Shown one piece after another: positions 22,825 to 31,989 of a stretch of 64,000 nt of DNA (the stretch's first letter is position 1; each line of letters opens with the position of its first letter). The position numbers and the translations under genes were made by a program. This DNA comes from Zoogloea sp. (lineage in GTDB: Bacteria; Pseudomonadota; Gammaproteobacteria; Burkholderiales; Rhodocyclaceae). The stretch covers positions 28,303 to 92,302 of the forward strand of contig JADKKC010000006.1 in assembly GCA_016720685.1 (NCBI GenBank). Direction: 5' to 3'. Under the pieces are notes generated by a model. That model did not search any database. It had not been told where the DNA came from and was given only the letters and a program-made list of their open reading frames with translations.

Positions 22825-23868
22825 ATGTTTGGTTCTCTGCGCTCCTATTTTTCGAACGATCTCGCCATCGATCTTGGCACCGCCAACACCCTGATCTACG
22901 TCCGGGGCAAAGGCATCGTTCTCGATGAACCGTCCGTGGTGGCGATTCGCACCGAAGGCGGCCCGAACGCCAAGAAAACCATCCTCGCCGTCGGCATGTC
23001 GGCCAAGCAGATGCTTGGCAAAACACCGGGCAACATCACGGCCATCCGTCCGATGAAAGACGGCGTCATCGCCGACTTCACCGTGACCGAGCAGATGCTC
23101 AAGCAGTTCATCAAGAAGGTTCACGACACCCGCCTGTTCTCGCCCAGCCCGCGCATCATCATCTGCGTGCCCTGTGGTTCGACCCAGGTGGAGCGCCGGG
23201 CGATTCGCGAATCCGCCCTCGGTGCCGGCGCCAGCAACGTCTACCTGATCGAAGAGCCCATGGCTGCGGCGATCGGTGCCGGCATGCCGGTGGCCGACGC
23301 AACCGGTTCGATGGTCGTCGACATCGGCGGCGGTACCACCGAGGTGGGTGTGATCTCGCTGGGCGGCATGGTCTATGCGGGTTCGATCCGCGTGGGTGGC
23401 GACAAGTTCGACGAAGCCATCGTCAATTACATCCGTCGCAACTACGGCATGCTGATCGGCGAAACCACCGCCGAATCCATCAAGAAAGGCATCGGTTCGG
23501 CCTTCCCGGGTTCCGAAGTGCAGGAAATGGAAGTCAAGGGCCGCAACCTGGCCGAAGGCATTCCGCGCGCCTTCACGATTTCGTCCAACGAAATCCTCGA
23601 AGCCCTCACCGAGCCGCTCAACCAGATCGTTTCCGCGGTCAAGATTGCCCTTGAGCAAACCCCGCCCGAACTCGGCGCCGACATCGCCGAACGTGGCATG
23701 GTGCTCACCGGCGGCGGCGCACTGCTGCGTGACCTCGATCGCCTGCTGATGGAAGAAACCGGCCTGCCGGTTATCGTTGCCGACGACCCCCTTACCTGTG
23801 TGGTACGTGGTTCCGGCATGGCCCTCGAAAAGATGGACCAGCTCGGTTCCATCTTCACCAGCGAATAA
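22825..23868 (+). CDS. mreB: Rod shape-determining protein MreB
   Basis: Bacterial actin that forms membrane-associated filaments and guides lateral wall synthesis. The 347-residue product has the actin-fold phosphate loops IDLGTANTLIYVRG and MVVDIGGGTTEVGVISLGG, and the adenosine loop VLTGGGALLRDLDRLL. The N-terminal MFGSLRSYFSNDLA is the amphipathic membrane-binding segment. It is the first gene of mreBCD-mrdA-rodA. Confidence 0.99.
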   Translation: MFGSLRSYFSNDLAIDLGTANTLIYVRGKGIVLDEPSVVAIRTEGGPNAKKTILAVGMSAKQMLGKTPGNITAIRPMKDGVIADFTVTEQMLKQFIKKVHDTRLFSPSPRIIICVPCGSTQVERRAIRESALGAGASNVYLIEEPMAAAIGAGMPVADATGSMVVDIGGGTTEVGVISLGGMVYAGSIRVGGDKFDEAIVNYIRRNYGMLIGETTAESIKKGIGSAFPGSEVQEMEVKGRNLAEGIPRAFTISSNEILEALTEPLNQIVSAVKIALEQTPPELGADIAERGMVLTGGGALLRDLDRLLMEETGLPVIVADDPLTCVVRGSGMALEKMDQLGSIFTSE

Positions 23869-23980
23869 GCATCGGCTTTACGGCCAGGGCGCACGCGTTG
23901 AACCTTCCGTTCCATCGCGTACGCCAGCGACCCGGGCTTGCCCCGGGCGTCGCCGTTTGCCATAGCTGATCGGCGCGCCA

Positions 23981-24898
23981 ATGGTCGGCCATTCGACTCC
24001 CCCCTTCTTCAAACGCGGGCCTGCGCCGCTGGCCAAGCTCGTCTTTTTCGTCATCGTCTCCCTCGGGCTGCTGGTGAGCGACCTGAACCTGCGCTACCTG
24101 GATGCCTTTCGCCAGGGCCTGTCGGTGCTTGCCTATCCGCTGCAAATGGCGGCTGCCACGCCGGCGGATTTCGTTCGCAACGCGTCCAACTACTTTGCTT
24201 CGCTGGTCCGCCTGCAGATCGAGAACAAGGATCTCAAGGCCCGCCAGCTCCAGGGCGCCGAGCGCCTGCTGCGCCTCGACCAGATCGAGCAGGAGAACCG
24301 TCACCTGCGTGCGCTGCTCGGAGCGCGGGAGCGGCAGGCGGTGAAGTCGGTGGTGGCCGAAATCATGTACACCGCCAAGGATCCGTTTTCGCGCACGGTT
24401 ATCCTCGACAAGGGCGCCCAGGCCGGCATCGAGGCCGGACAGGCGGTGGTGGATGATGCCGGCGTGATCGGCCAGATCACCCGGGTCTTCCCGATGCAGG
24501 CCGAGCTGACCCTCCTGACCGACAAGGACCAGGCCATTCCGGTGATGATCGTGCGAAGCGGCCTGCGGGCGGTGCTGTTCGGCTCCGGCAACGGCCTGAT
24601 GGAGTTGCGTTATCTCGCGGCCAACGCCGACATCCAGCCCGGCGACAAGGTCGTCACCTCCGGCCTCGATGGCGTCTTCCTGGCGGGCCTGCCGGTGGCG
24701 ACCGTGGCCCGGGTGGAGCGCGACCAGGCTCAGACCTTCGCCCGCATCCCCTGCCTGCCTGCCGCGGGTGTCGAGCAGTTCAGCCACGTGCTGGTGCTGG
24801 GGCAGCGGGAGAGCCTGCCGCCGCGGCCGCCCGAGCCCGAGCTGATCAACAAGGGCAAGTCGGGCAAGGGCCGCAAGGCCAGAGCCGGCAAGGAGTAA
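23981..24898 (+). CDS. mreC: Rod shape-determining protein MreC
   Basis: A bitopic inner-membrane protein linking MreB to the elongation synthases. The 305-residue protein has an N-terminal transmembrane helix (about 17-35, LVFFVIVSLGLLVSDL), a coiled coil (RLQIENKDLKARQLQGAERL), and the periplasmic beta domain with VVDDAGVIGQITRVFPMQAE, LTLLTDKDQAIPVM and ADIQPGDKVVTSGLDGVFLAG. The C-tail is basic (KSGKGRKARAGK). The ATG has no strong ribosome-binding site. A Pro/Gly-rich hairpin lies in the 112-bp gap after mreB. Confidence 0.96.
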   Translation: MVGHSTPPFFKRGPAPLAKLVFFVIVSLGLLVSDLNLRYLDAFRQGLSVLAYPLQMAAATPADFVRNASNYFASLVRLQIENKDLKARQLQGAERLLRLDQIEQENRHLRALLGARERQAVKSVVAEIMYTAKDPFSRTVILDKGAQAGIEAGQAVVDDAGVIGQITRVFPMQAELTLLTDKDQAIPVMIVRSGLRAVLFGSGNGLMELRYLAANADIQPGDKVVTSGLDGVFLAGLPVATVARVERDQAQTFARIPCLPAAGVEQFSHVLVLGQRESLPPRPPEPELINKGKSGKGRKARAGKE

Positions 24899-24901
24899 GC
24901 C

Positions 24902-25423
24902 ATGCAACCGACCAACCGCTCGAGCCGCATCCTGCTCCCGGTGAAGATGTGGTTTGTTTACCTGACCCTCTTCGTCGCCCTGTTCCTGAACTACATTCCT
25001 ACCGGCCACCTGCCGGCGGTGCCTGATTTCGTCGCCCTCGTGCTGGCCTTCTGGTGCGTGCGCGAGCCGCTCAAGATCGGTATCGGCGCGGGCTTCGTGT
25101 TCGGGCTGCTGGTCGATATCGGCGTCGGTGCGGCGATGGGGCAGCATGCTTTTGCCTATGTGCTGCTCACTTATGCGGCCAACGAACTGTCGCGTCGGGT
25201 AATGTGGTTCACCCCGGTCGAGCAGGCGCTCCACGTGCTGCCCTTGCTCTTCATGTCCCAGGTGCTGATGGTTGTCGTGCGCCTGATGGCCGGGGCCGAG
25301 TTTCCCGGCTGGTGGATGTTCTTCGGATGCTTCGTCGCAGCGCTGCTGTGGATTCCGCTGCATTACGTGCTGCTGCTGCCCCAGTACCGGCCCGTGGAGC
25401 GGGACGAGAACAGGCCGATCTAG
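24902..25423 (+). CDS. mreD: Rod shape-determining protein MreD
   Basis: A polytopic membrane component of the elongasome. The 173-residue protein has about five hydrophobic helices and the family pattern VPDFVALVLAFWCVREPLK, GAGFVFGLLVDIGVGAAMGQ and HAFAYVLLTYAANELSRR. It starts 3 bp after mreC, with AAGGAG overlapping the end of mreC, so it is translationally coupled. Confidence 0.95.
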   Translation: MQPTNRSSRILLPVKMWFVYLTLFVALFLNYIPTGHLPAVPDFVALVLAFWCVREPLKIGIGAGFVFGLLVDIGVGAAMGQHAFAYVLLTYAANELSRRVMWFTPVEQALHVLPLLFMSQVLMVVVRLMAGAEFPGWWMFFGCFVAALLWIPLHYVLLLPQYRPVERDENRPI

Positions 25424-25556
25424 TGAGCGGCGAAGGGTGTTCGTTGAGGGCTGACTCGTTCGTGCCCGTGCTCAAGCCTTGCGGGCCCGTTTCGACGTGC
25501 CTTGTGGTGCATCAGTCCTGCCCCTCCATGCTTCGCGCTTCAGCCCTCAACCGGTC

Positions 25557-27462
25557 ATGAGCGTCATTCGTACTCCCGAGCAGGAACTTGCCCGTTTCCG
25601 CGGCCGGCTGGCGGTGGCGGGCGCTGTTGCGCTGGTGTGTTTCGGTCTGCTGGCGGCGCGGTTTTTCTATCTTCAGGTGCTGCGCTACGATTATTACTCG
25701 ACGCGCGCCGAGGACAACCGCATCTCGCTGGTGCCCATCGTGCCCAACCGCGGCCTGATCATGGACCGCAACGGCACGGTGCTGGCACGCAATTACTCGG
25801 CCTACACGCTCGAAATCACCCCTTCGCGGGTGGCCGATCTCGAAGCCACGATCGAAGGGCTGGCGACGCTGGTGGATATCCAGCCCAAGGACCGCAAGCG
25901 TCTCAAGAAGCTCATGGACGAGAGCAAGAGCTTCGAGTCGCTGCCGATCCGCAACCGGCTCTCCGACGAGGAAGTTGCCCGCTTCATCGCCCAGCGCTAC
26001 CGCTTTCCCGGCGTGGAACTCAAGGCGCGGCTGTTTCGTGACTATCCGATGGGCAGCTTCGGCTCCCACATCATCGGTTACATCGGCCGCATCAACGATC
26101 GCGACCTCGAGCGTATCGAGGAAAACGAAGACTCCGCCAATTACCGCGGCACCGACCACATCGGCAAGGCCGGCCTCGAAAAGAGCTACGAGCGTGAGCT
26201 CCACGGCCTGACCGGCTTCGAAGAGGTCGAGGTGGACTCCGGCGGCCGCGCCGTGCGGGCCCTGCGCCGCACCCCGGCCACGCCCGGCAACAACCTTGTG
26301 CTGACCATCGACCTCAAGCTGCAGGAGGTCGTCGAGAAGGCCTTTGGCAACCGTCGCGGTGCCCTGGTGGCCATCGAACCGGGGAGCGGCGGCGTGCTGG
26401 CGCTGGTGTCGCTGCCCACCTTCGACCCCAACCTGTTCGTCGATGGCATTGCCCCCCAGGATTGGGACGAGCTCAACACCTCGCCCGATCACCCGATGGT
26501 GAACCGCGCCCTCAACGGCGCCTATCCGCCGGGCTCCACCTTCAAGCCCTTCATGGCGTTGGCGGCACTGATGAGCGGCAAGCGCACGCCCGGGCAGGCG
26601 ATCTCCGATCCAGGCTTCTTTGATTTCGGCGGCCACCACTTCCGCGACGACAAGGCCGGTGGCCACGGTACCGTGGACATGTACAAGTCCATCGTGCAGT
26701 CGTGCGATACCTACTATTACCGCCTTGCCAACGACATGGGGATCGACCTGATCGCGTCGACGATGGGCATGTTCGGCTTTGGCAGCCGGACCGGCATCGA
26801 CATCGAAGGCGAAAGTTCCGGCGTGCTGCCCTCGCCCGAATGGAAGAAGCGCCGCTTCAAGAAGCCCGAGCAGCAAAAATGGTTTGGCGGCGAAACCATC
26901 TCCATCGGCATCGGCCAGGGCTACAACGCCTACACCATGCTCCAGCTCGCCCACGCCACGGCAACCGTGGCTGCCGGCGGCGTGATGTTCAAGCCGCACC
27001 TGGTGAAATACATCGAGAGCGCAAAGGACGGCAGTCGGCGAATGATCGAACCTCAGCCGGTCAAGACCATCGCGATCAAGTCTGAACACCTGGAAACCAT
27101 CCGCCGCGGAATGATCGGTGTGAACCGGGAAGGTACCGGAGCCCGCGCCTTTGCGGGCGCTCCTACACGTCTCGGCCGGCAAGACCGGTACGGCTCAGGT
27201 GTACTCCCTGAAGGGCGCAAAATATTCGGCAAAGATCGCCGAGCGCCTGCGCGACCACGCGCTCTTCATTGCCTTTGCGCCGGCCGACAAGCCCACCATC
27301 GCGCTGGCCGTGCTCGTCGAAAACGGCGGCTTTGGCGCCCAGTCGGCCGCGCCGATCGCCCGCCAGGTGCTGGACTACTATCTTCTCGGCAAGTTGCCGG
27401 CCGGTGTCGCGCCGGAAGACCCGGGCGCCGAAGGCCCGGTGGAGGAGGGCGCTGGTGACTAA
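25557..27462 (+). pseudogene. mrdA: Penicillin-binding protein 2 (elongation transpeptidase), frameshifted
   Basis: PBP2 crosslinks peptidoglycan in the lateral wall together with RodA. It starts at MSVIRTPEQELARF, with one transmembrane helix (LAVAGAVALVCFGLLAARFF), the PBP dimer domain, and the transpeptidase Ser327 in YPPGSTFKPF and SCDTYYY. After REGTGARAFAGAP the frame is lost. The rest (SAGKTGTAQVYSLKG, with the essential KTG box, to VEEGAGD) is read one base later and ends at 27462. The shift equals one extra base at 27160-27168, in GCTCCTACACG. An intact allele is expected because rodA and mreBCD are complete, so sequencing error is the first explanation. The stop overlaps rodA by 8 bp. 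Confidence 0.93.
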
Positions 27463-28597
27463 TTCCCGCTTCGATCCACGCAAGTGGGTGGCCTACATCC
27501 TGGCCCCGCTGGATGGGCCGCTGATGCTGATCGTTCTCGGCATCCTTGGCTTTGCCACGGTGGTCATGGTGAGCGCTTCCCCCGAACGCCTGGGTACCCT
27601 CGGGCTTAACATCGCCGTGGCCTTTGTGGTGATGTGGATTGCCGCCAGCCTTCCGCCCCAGCGGATGATGAGCATTGCGCTGCCGATTTATATCCTGGGG
27701 GTGCTGCTGCTCGTTGGCGTGGCCCTGTTTGGCGACGTGTCGAAGGGCGCCCGGCGCTGGCTCAACATCGGGGTGGCGCGAATCCAGCCGTCCGAACTGA
27801 TGAAGATCGCCATGCCGCTGATGCTCGCCTGGTACTTCCAGTGCCGTGAGGGCATGCTCCGGGTGCGTGATTTCTTGGTTGCCGCCGGTTTGCTGCTGGT
27901 GCCGGTCGGGCTCATCGCCAAGCAGCCCGACCTCGGCACCGCCGTCCTCGTGGCCGCGGCGGGCTTCTACGTGCTGTTCTTTGCCGGCCTCGCCTGGCGC
28001 CTCATCCTGCCTTTTGCGGTGGTCGGGATCGTCGGTATCGTGACCATCGTGGCCATGGGCGACACCATCTGCCAGCCCGGCGTAGAGTGGCCAGGCATGC
28101 GGGAGTACCAGAAACACCGGGTGTGCACCCTGCTCGACCCGACCTCCGACCCGCTCGGCAAGGGCTTTCACATCATCCAGTCGACCATCGCCATCGGCTC
28201 CGGAGGCATCCTTGGCAAGGGCTGGGGCAGCGGCACCCAGACCCATCTGGACTTCCTCCCCGAGCGACACACCGACTTCATCTTTGCGGTGCTGACCGAG
28301 GAATTCGGGCTGGTCGGCGCCCTGTTTCTTGTGGTAATGTATATCCTGTTGATTTTTCGCGGCCTTTTTATTGCCGCTGGTGCCCCGACCCTGTTCTCGC
28401 GCCTTCTTGCTGGCGCCCTCACGCTGATCTTCTTTACCTACGCGTTTGTGAACATGGGCATGGTGAGCGGAATCCTCCCCGTTGTCGGGGTGCCCTTACC
28501 CTTCGTCAGTTACGGCGGCACTGCACTCGTCACCCTATGTCTTGGTGTCGGCATGCTCATGAGCATCCAGCGCCATCGACGTCGGGTAGGTACCTGA
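27455..28597 (+). CDS. rodA: Peptidoglycan glycosyltransferase RodA
   Basis: RodA is the SEDS-family polymerase of the elongasome that extends glycan strands from lipid II. The 380-residue protein has about ten transmembrane helices and the family signatures GDVSKGARRWLNIG, RIQPSELMKIAMP, KQPDLGTAVLV, GWGSGTQTHLDFLPERHTDF and PLPFVSYGGTALVT. I chose the GTG at 27455-27457 (MTNSRFDPRKWVAYI), preceded by GGAGGAGGGC. Longer frames upstream belong to mrdA. It overlaps the end of mrdA by 8 bp. Confidence 0.96.
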   Translation: MTNSRFDPRKWVAYILAPLDGPLMLIVLGILGFATVVMVSASPERLGTLGLNIAVAFVVMWIAASLPPQRMMSIALPIYILGVLLLVGVALFGDVSKGARRWLNIGVARIQPSELMKIAMPLMLAWYFQCREGMLRVRDFLVAAGLLLVPVGLIAKQPDLGTAVLVAAAGFYVLFFAGLAWRLILPFAVVGIVGIVTIVAMGDTICQPGVEWPGMREYQKHRVCTLLDPTSDPLGKGFHIIQSTIAIGSGGILGKGWGSGTQTHLDFLPERHTDFIFAVLTEEFGLVGALFLVVMYILLIFRGLFIAAGAPTLFSRLLAGALTLIFFTYAFVNMGMVSGILPVVGVPLPFVSYGGTALVTLCLGVGMLMSIQRHRRRVGT

Positions 28598-28637
28598 ACC
28601 CGCGCGCCTGGCGCGCGCCCGAACAGGAAAGAGCGTC

Positions 28638-29652
28638 ATGACCCCTGTAGCGATCTTCCGTCGCGCCCGCTTGTTGCTGGCGCCTCTCTGTAGCACTCTC
28701 CTGCTGGCCGGCCCTGTCCATGCGGCCCCGGATCAGTCGATCGAAGGCGCATCCGACGCAGGGCCCCGCACCGGCCTCAAGGCTGCCTTGCCCGCCCGTT
28801 TCAAGGGCGGCGCTTTCAAGTTCGATACCCAGTCCGACGAATCTTCCGCCAATGCGGACGACGAGGCTGTCGCTACGCCGCGCGTCGACAAGAACGATTA
28901 TTCCCTCCAGGGCAGCATGTCGTCCGGCGGTGGGCTTACCCTCGAGAAGGGCGTGGCCAGCTGGTACGGCAAGATGTTCCACGGCCGCAAGACCTCCAGC
29001 GGCGATCCCTACGACATGTACGCGATGACGGCAGCGCATCCGACCCTGCCGATTCCAAGCTACGTGCGGGTGACCAATCTGGCCAACGGCCGCTCCGCGG
29101 TGGTACGCGTGAACGATCGCGGCCCTTTCCATCCGGGGCGCATCATCGATCTGTCGTATGCGGCGGCCTACAAGCTCGGCTATGCAGACCAGGGGCACGC
29201 CAGGGTTGAAGTGGCGCTGGTGCTGCCGGAAGAAGTGGCGCTGGTCCGGCCGGGCCGCCCGGTTCCGCCCGTCCGCAGGATGAAGGCTCCCGAGTCTGCG
29301 CCCGTCGTGGTGGCGGCACGTCCGGGTTGTCGCGCCGGTGTTGCCGCAGGGTGCGGCGGTGGCATCAGTCTCCCGGTCCGCCGAAAAGGTGGCCGAGCGT
29401 GTGGTCGATAACAAGGCGGCCGGCGAGGTTTTCCTGCAGCTCGGTGCCTTTGCCACTTTCGTGACGGCCGAGCAGTTCAAGGGCATGGTGGAGCACGAAC
29501 TCAAGTGGCTCAAGGAATCGGTGTCGGTGCTGGCCTCGGAAGGCAAATACCGCCTCCACGTGGGCCCGTTCGCGTCGGCAATCGAGGCCCGGTCGATTGC
29601 CGAGCGGATTGCCGGCACGCTGAAGCTCAGGCCCTTTGTGGTCCAGCGCTGA
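28638..29652 (+). pseudogene. rlpA: Septal ring lytic transglycosylase RlpA-like protein, frameshifted
   Basis: RlpA-type proteins cut glycan strands lacking stem peptides. The first frame has a signal peptide ending VHA-AP (no lipobox Cys), then a double-psi beta-barrel domain GVASWYGKMFHGRKTSSG, PSYVRVTNLANGRSAVVRVN, DRGPFHPGRIIDLSYAAA. After VVVAARPG it runs off-frame. The SPOR domain (GEVFLQLGAFATFVTAEQF to RPFVVQR) is in the frame one base later, ending at 29652. One extra G in the GGG run at 29324-29326 restores VVAPVLPQG and the SPOR domain. The gene follows rodA by 40 bp with a GAAAGAG site, the usual mrdB-rlpA order. Confidence 0.9.
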
Positions 29653-29762
29653 GGCTGCCGGGCTCGATTCCTGAGGGTTTTTTCGGAGTGAGGTGCCCGT
29701 TGCTGCGCCACCAAAATGTTGCGCACGAGCAACGCGCCTAAAACCCTGCTGCTATCAAGGAA

Positions 29763-29809
29763 ATTTTTCTCCCTTTGTCTATACTCAGTACAGACAAAAG
29801 GAGAAAAAT
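29763..29809 (+). promoter_or_regulatory. 47-bp near-perfect palindrome enclosing the Shine-Dalgarno site
   Basis: Centred on 29786, 21 of 23 position pairs are complementary. Only 29781/29791 and 29773/29799 mismatch. The right arm contains AAAAGGAGAAAAA, the ribosome-binding site of the gene starting at 29811, and the left arm contains the matching TTTTTCTCCC. In RNA this would hide the site in a stem. In DNA it could be an operator. Confidence 0.7.
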
Positions 29810-29810
29810 C

Positions 29811-30023
29811 ATGAGCATCATCGATTCGCCCATCAGCAGTTGCAATGCCGTTCGCGAAATGGTTCTGACTGACCAGACACAACGTGAATGTGCCCTTGAA
29901 CATGGCTGCCCGTCGGGCCGTAGTTGCCCGCTGGATGGCTGCTTCGCAGAGATTTCCGGTATCACCGAAGAGGCTACGCTGGAGCAGCTTGCTGCTGCCG
30001 AAGCCGCTCATCACCGAGACTGA
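29811..30023 (+). CDS. Small cysteine-rich protein, 70 residues, unknown
   Basis: It begins MSIIDSPISSCNAVREM and has a cluster of cysteines in ECALEHGCPSGRSCPLDGCF (residues about 27-46), five cysteines in all counting the one near residue 11. The tail is acidic and helical (EEATLEQLAAAEAAHH). The four-Cys cluster could bind a metal (zinc or iron). I do not recognise a family. The start is the ATG with a very strong AAAGGAG site seven to ten bases upstream. No signal peptide or membrane segment. The ribosome-binding site is buried in a long hairpin, which suggests tightly controlled translation. Confidence 0.65.
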   Translation: MSIIDSPISSCNAVREMVLTDQTQRECALEHGCPSGRSCPLDGCFAEISGITEEATLEQLAAAEAAHHRD

Positions 30024-30027
30024 AGTC

Positions 30028-30255
30028 GTGGCGAACCGCACGCTGGGGACACGCCAGAAACTAGTGTTCCGCGGGCCGCCAAAAGGGCCGGGCGGTGGCG
30101 TTGCGAAGGCTCCACGGAATCCGTTTGTGGTGCCTCTGCTGCAGCGCAAGGCCGGCCCGCATGAAAAAACGCCGGGTGGAAAGCGACAGGACGAGAGGCG
30201 GGAAACCGCCCGGTTGCTGCAAAAGCTTCCGGGCGTGTCGCCGAAAAACGCTTAA
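30028..30255 (+). CDS. Small basic hypothetical protein, 75 residues
   Basis: The frame starts at GTG 30028, 4 bp after the Cys-rich gene, and ends TAA at 30255. It contains GPPKGPGGGVAKAPRNPFVV, PLLQRKAGPHEKTPGGKRQD and ERRETARLLQKLPGVS. The N-P-F-V..L..RKAGPHEK pattern resembles small hypothetical proteins of betaproteobacteria (recalled, not searched). It is very basic, has no cysteines and may bind nucleic acid. The start has only a weak ribosome-binding site. Upstream in-frame codons overlap the previous gene and look non-coding. It ends convergent with parB, overlapping by 4 bp. Confidence 0.5.
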   Translation: MANRTLGTRQKLVFRGPPKGPGGGVAKAPRNPFVVPLLQRKAGPHEKTPGGKRQDERRETARLLQKLPGVSPKNA

Positions 30256-31118
30256 CGGAGCTTTTCCAGCAAGCCGTCCAGTTGATCGAGGTCACCAAAC
30301 TGGATCGTGACCGCTCCGGCGCCTTTCTTGTTGGCCCTGATTTTCACCGTTGCGCCGAGGCGGTCGGCGATTTCCTCTTCAAGACGCAGGATGTCCCGGT
30401 CGGGCTGGGGTGCGGGCAGGTGTGTCTTCGGGCTGAGTTCCTGGTGGACGAGGCGCTCAGCCTCGCGCACTGAAAGCCCGCGGGCAGCGATCAGGTTGGC
30501 GAGGCCGACCTGGGCGGCGCCATCGAGGGGCAGCAGCGCGCGCGCGTGGCCCATGTCGATGTCACCGGCCATGAGCAGTTCCTGCACCTGCGGGGCCAGT
30601 TGCAGCAGGCGAAGCAGGTTGGACGCCGCCGGGCGGGAGCGCCCCACGGCGTCGGCTGCTGCCTGGTGGGTCATGCCGAATTCGTCGATGAGCCGCTGGA
30701 TGCCGGCGGCTTCTTCAAGCGGATTCAGGTCTTCGCGCTGGATGTTCTCGATGAGCGACATCGCCAGCGCGGCTTCGTCCGGAATCTCCCGCACAAGGCA
30801 GGGTACCTGGCTCAGGCCGGCGATCTGGGCGGCGCGCCAGCGTCGTTCGCCGGCGATGATCTCATAGCGTTTGGCGTCGAACAGGCCGCCGATCTGGCGC
30901 ACGAGAATCGGCTGCATGACGCCCTGTGACTTGATCGAGGCGGCCAGTTCTTCCAGCGAGCCCGGGTCCATGCGCGTGCGCGGCTGATATTTTCCGGGCT
31001 GCAGTTCGCTGGCCGGCAGTTGCTGGAGTTCGCCTTCGTTCTTGTCGGCGTCGTCGGTGTTGGCGGCGAGGAGGGCATCGAGGCCGCGGCCGAGGCCTTT
31101 GAGTTTGGGAGTTGCCAT
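30252..31118 (-). CDS. parB: Chromosome partitioning protein ParB
   Basis: ParB is a CTP-dependent DNA clamp that loads at parS and drives origin segregation with ParA. The 288-residue protein has LGRGLDALLA at the start, the ParA-interacting N-tail, the CTP-binding box KYEIIAGERRWRAA (here KRYEIIAGERRWRAA), ENIQREDLNPLEEA, the helix-turn-helix MTHQAAADAVGRSRPAASN, and the C-terminal dimer domain. I could not find a convincing parS site in the window by eye. Confidence 0.97.
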   Translation of the reverse strand: MATPKLKGLGRGLDALLAANTDDADKNEGELQQLPASELQPGKYQPRTRMDPGSLEELAASIKSQGVMQPILVRQIGGLFDAKRYEIIAGERRWRAAQIAGLSQVPCLVREIPDEAALAMSLIENIQREDLNPLEEAAGIQRLIDEFGMTHQAAADAVGRSRPAASNLLRLLQLAPQVQELLMAGDIDMGHARALLPLDGAAQVGLANLIAARGLSVREAERLVHQELSPKTHLPAPQPDRDILRLEEEIADRLGATVKIRANKKGAGAVTIQFGDLDQLDGLLEKLR

Positions 31119-31179
31119 GGTGTATCTCTCAGGGAATCGCCGGGCCGCCCCAAGATGCCTTGAGGCCCCCCCGGGGGCA

Positions 31180-31202
31180 CGATCGCTGAAAGGCGGCGAT
31201 CG
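31180..31202. other. Inverted repeat in parA-parB gap
   Basis: CGATCGC and GCGATCG, 9 bases apart, form a 7-bp stem in the 100-bp gap between parA and parB, next to a run of seven C and five G (about 31165-31177). It could be an attenuator or processing hairpin separating parA from parB expression. There is no T-run. Confidence 0.3.
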
Positions 31203-31218
31203 CGGGGGCGGTTATGAC

Positions 31219-31989
31219 TCAGAGGGTCTTGACGCGCTCGATCATTTCTTTGGCGAAGGACAGGTAGGCCTGGGCGCCCTTGGCGCTGCGGTCGAAGACG
31301 ACGCCGGGGATGCCGTGGCTGGGGGCTTCGGCAAGGCGCACGTTGCGCGGCACGACAGCCTTGAAAACCTTGTCACCGAAGTGGGCTTCGAGTTGGGCGG
31401 AAACCTGCTGCTGGAGGGTGACGCGCGGGTCGAACATGACCCGCAGGAGACCGATGATGGAAAGGTCGCGGTTGAGGTTGGCGTGCACCTTCTTGATCGA
31501 GTTGACCAGGTCGGAGAGGCCTTCCAGCGCGTAGTACTCGCACTGCATCGGGATGATCACGCCGTGGGCGACGCACAGGCCGTTGAGCGTGAGCAGCGAC
31601 AGGGACGGCGGGCAGTCGATGAGGATGAAATCGTATTCTTCGGTGTGCAGCGCGAGGGCGTCGCGCATGCGGTTTTCGCGGCGTTCGAGGCCGACCAGTT
31701 CGACTTCGGCACCGGCCAGATCGCGGTTGGCGGGGATGACATCGTACTTGCCGGTTTCGGAGTGGACGCGGGCTTCGGCCACCGTGCACAGGCCAACCAG
31801 CAGGTGATAGACCGACTTGCCAAGGGTGCGCTTGTCGATGCCGCTGCCCATCGTGGCGTTGCCCTGGGGGTCGAGGTCGATCAGCAGCACGCGCTGGCCG
31901 GATGCCGCGAGGCCGGCGGCGAGGTTGACACAGGTGGTCGTCTTGCCGACGCCGCCCTTCTGGTTTGCAATACAGAAAATGCGGGCCAT
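31219..31989 (-). CDS. parA: Chromosome partitioning ATPase ParA (Soj)
   Basis: Deviant Walker ATPase that binds DNA as an ATP dimer and moves ParB-parS complexes. The 256-residue protein begins MARIFCIANQKGGVGKTTTC (KGGVGKTT deviant Walker A), followed by VLLIDLDPQGNATMGSG, FILIDCPPSL and PMQCEYYALEGLSDL. It lacks an N-terminal helix-turn-helix, so it is the short chromosomal type. Its ATG shares one base with the stop of rsmG. Confidence 0.98.
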   Translation of the reverse strand: MARIFCIANQKGGVGKTTTCVNLAAGLAASGQRVLLIDLDPQGNATMGSGIDKRTLGKSVYHLLVGLCTVAEARVHSETGKYDVIPANRDLAGAEVELVGLERRENRMRDALALHTEEYDFILIDCPPSLSLLTLNGLCVAHGVIIPMQCEYYALEGLSDLVNSIKKVHANLNRDLSIIGLLRVMFDPRVTLQQQVSAQLEAHFGDKVFKAVVPRNVRLAEAPSHGIPGVVFDRSAKGAQAYLSFAKEMIERVKTL

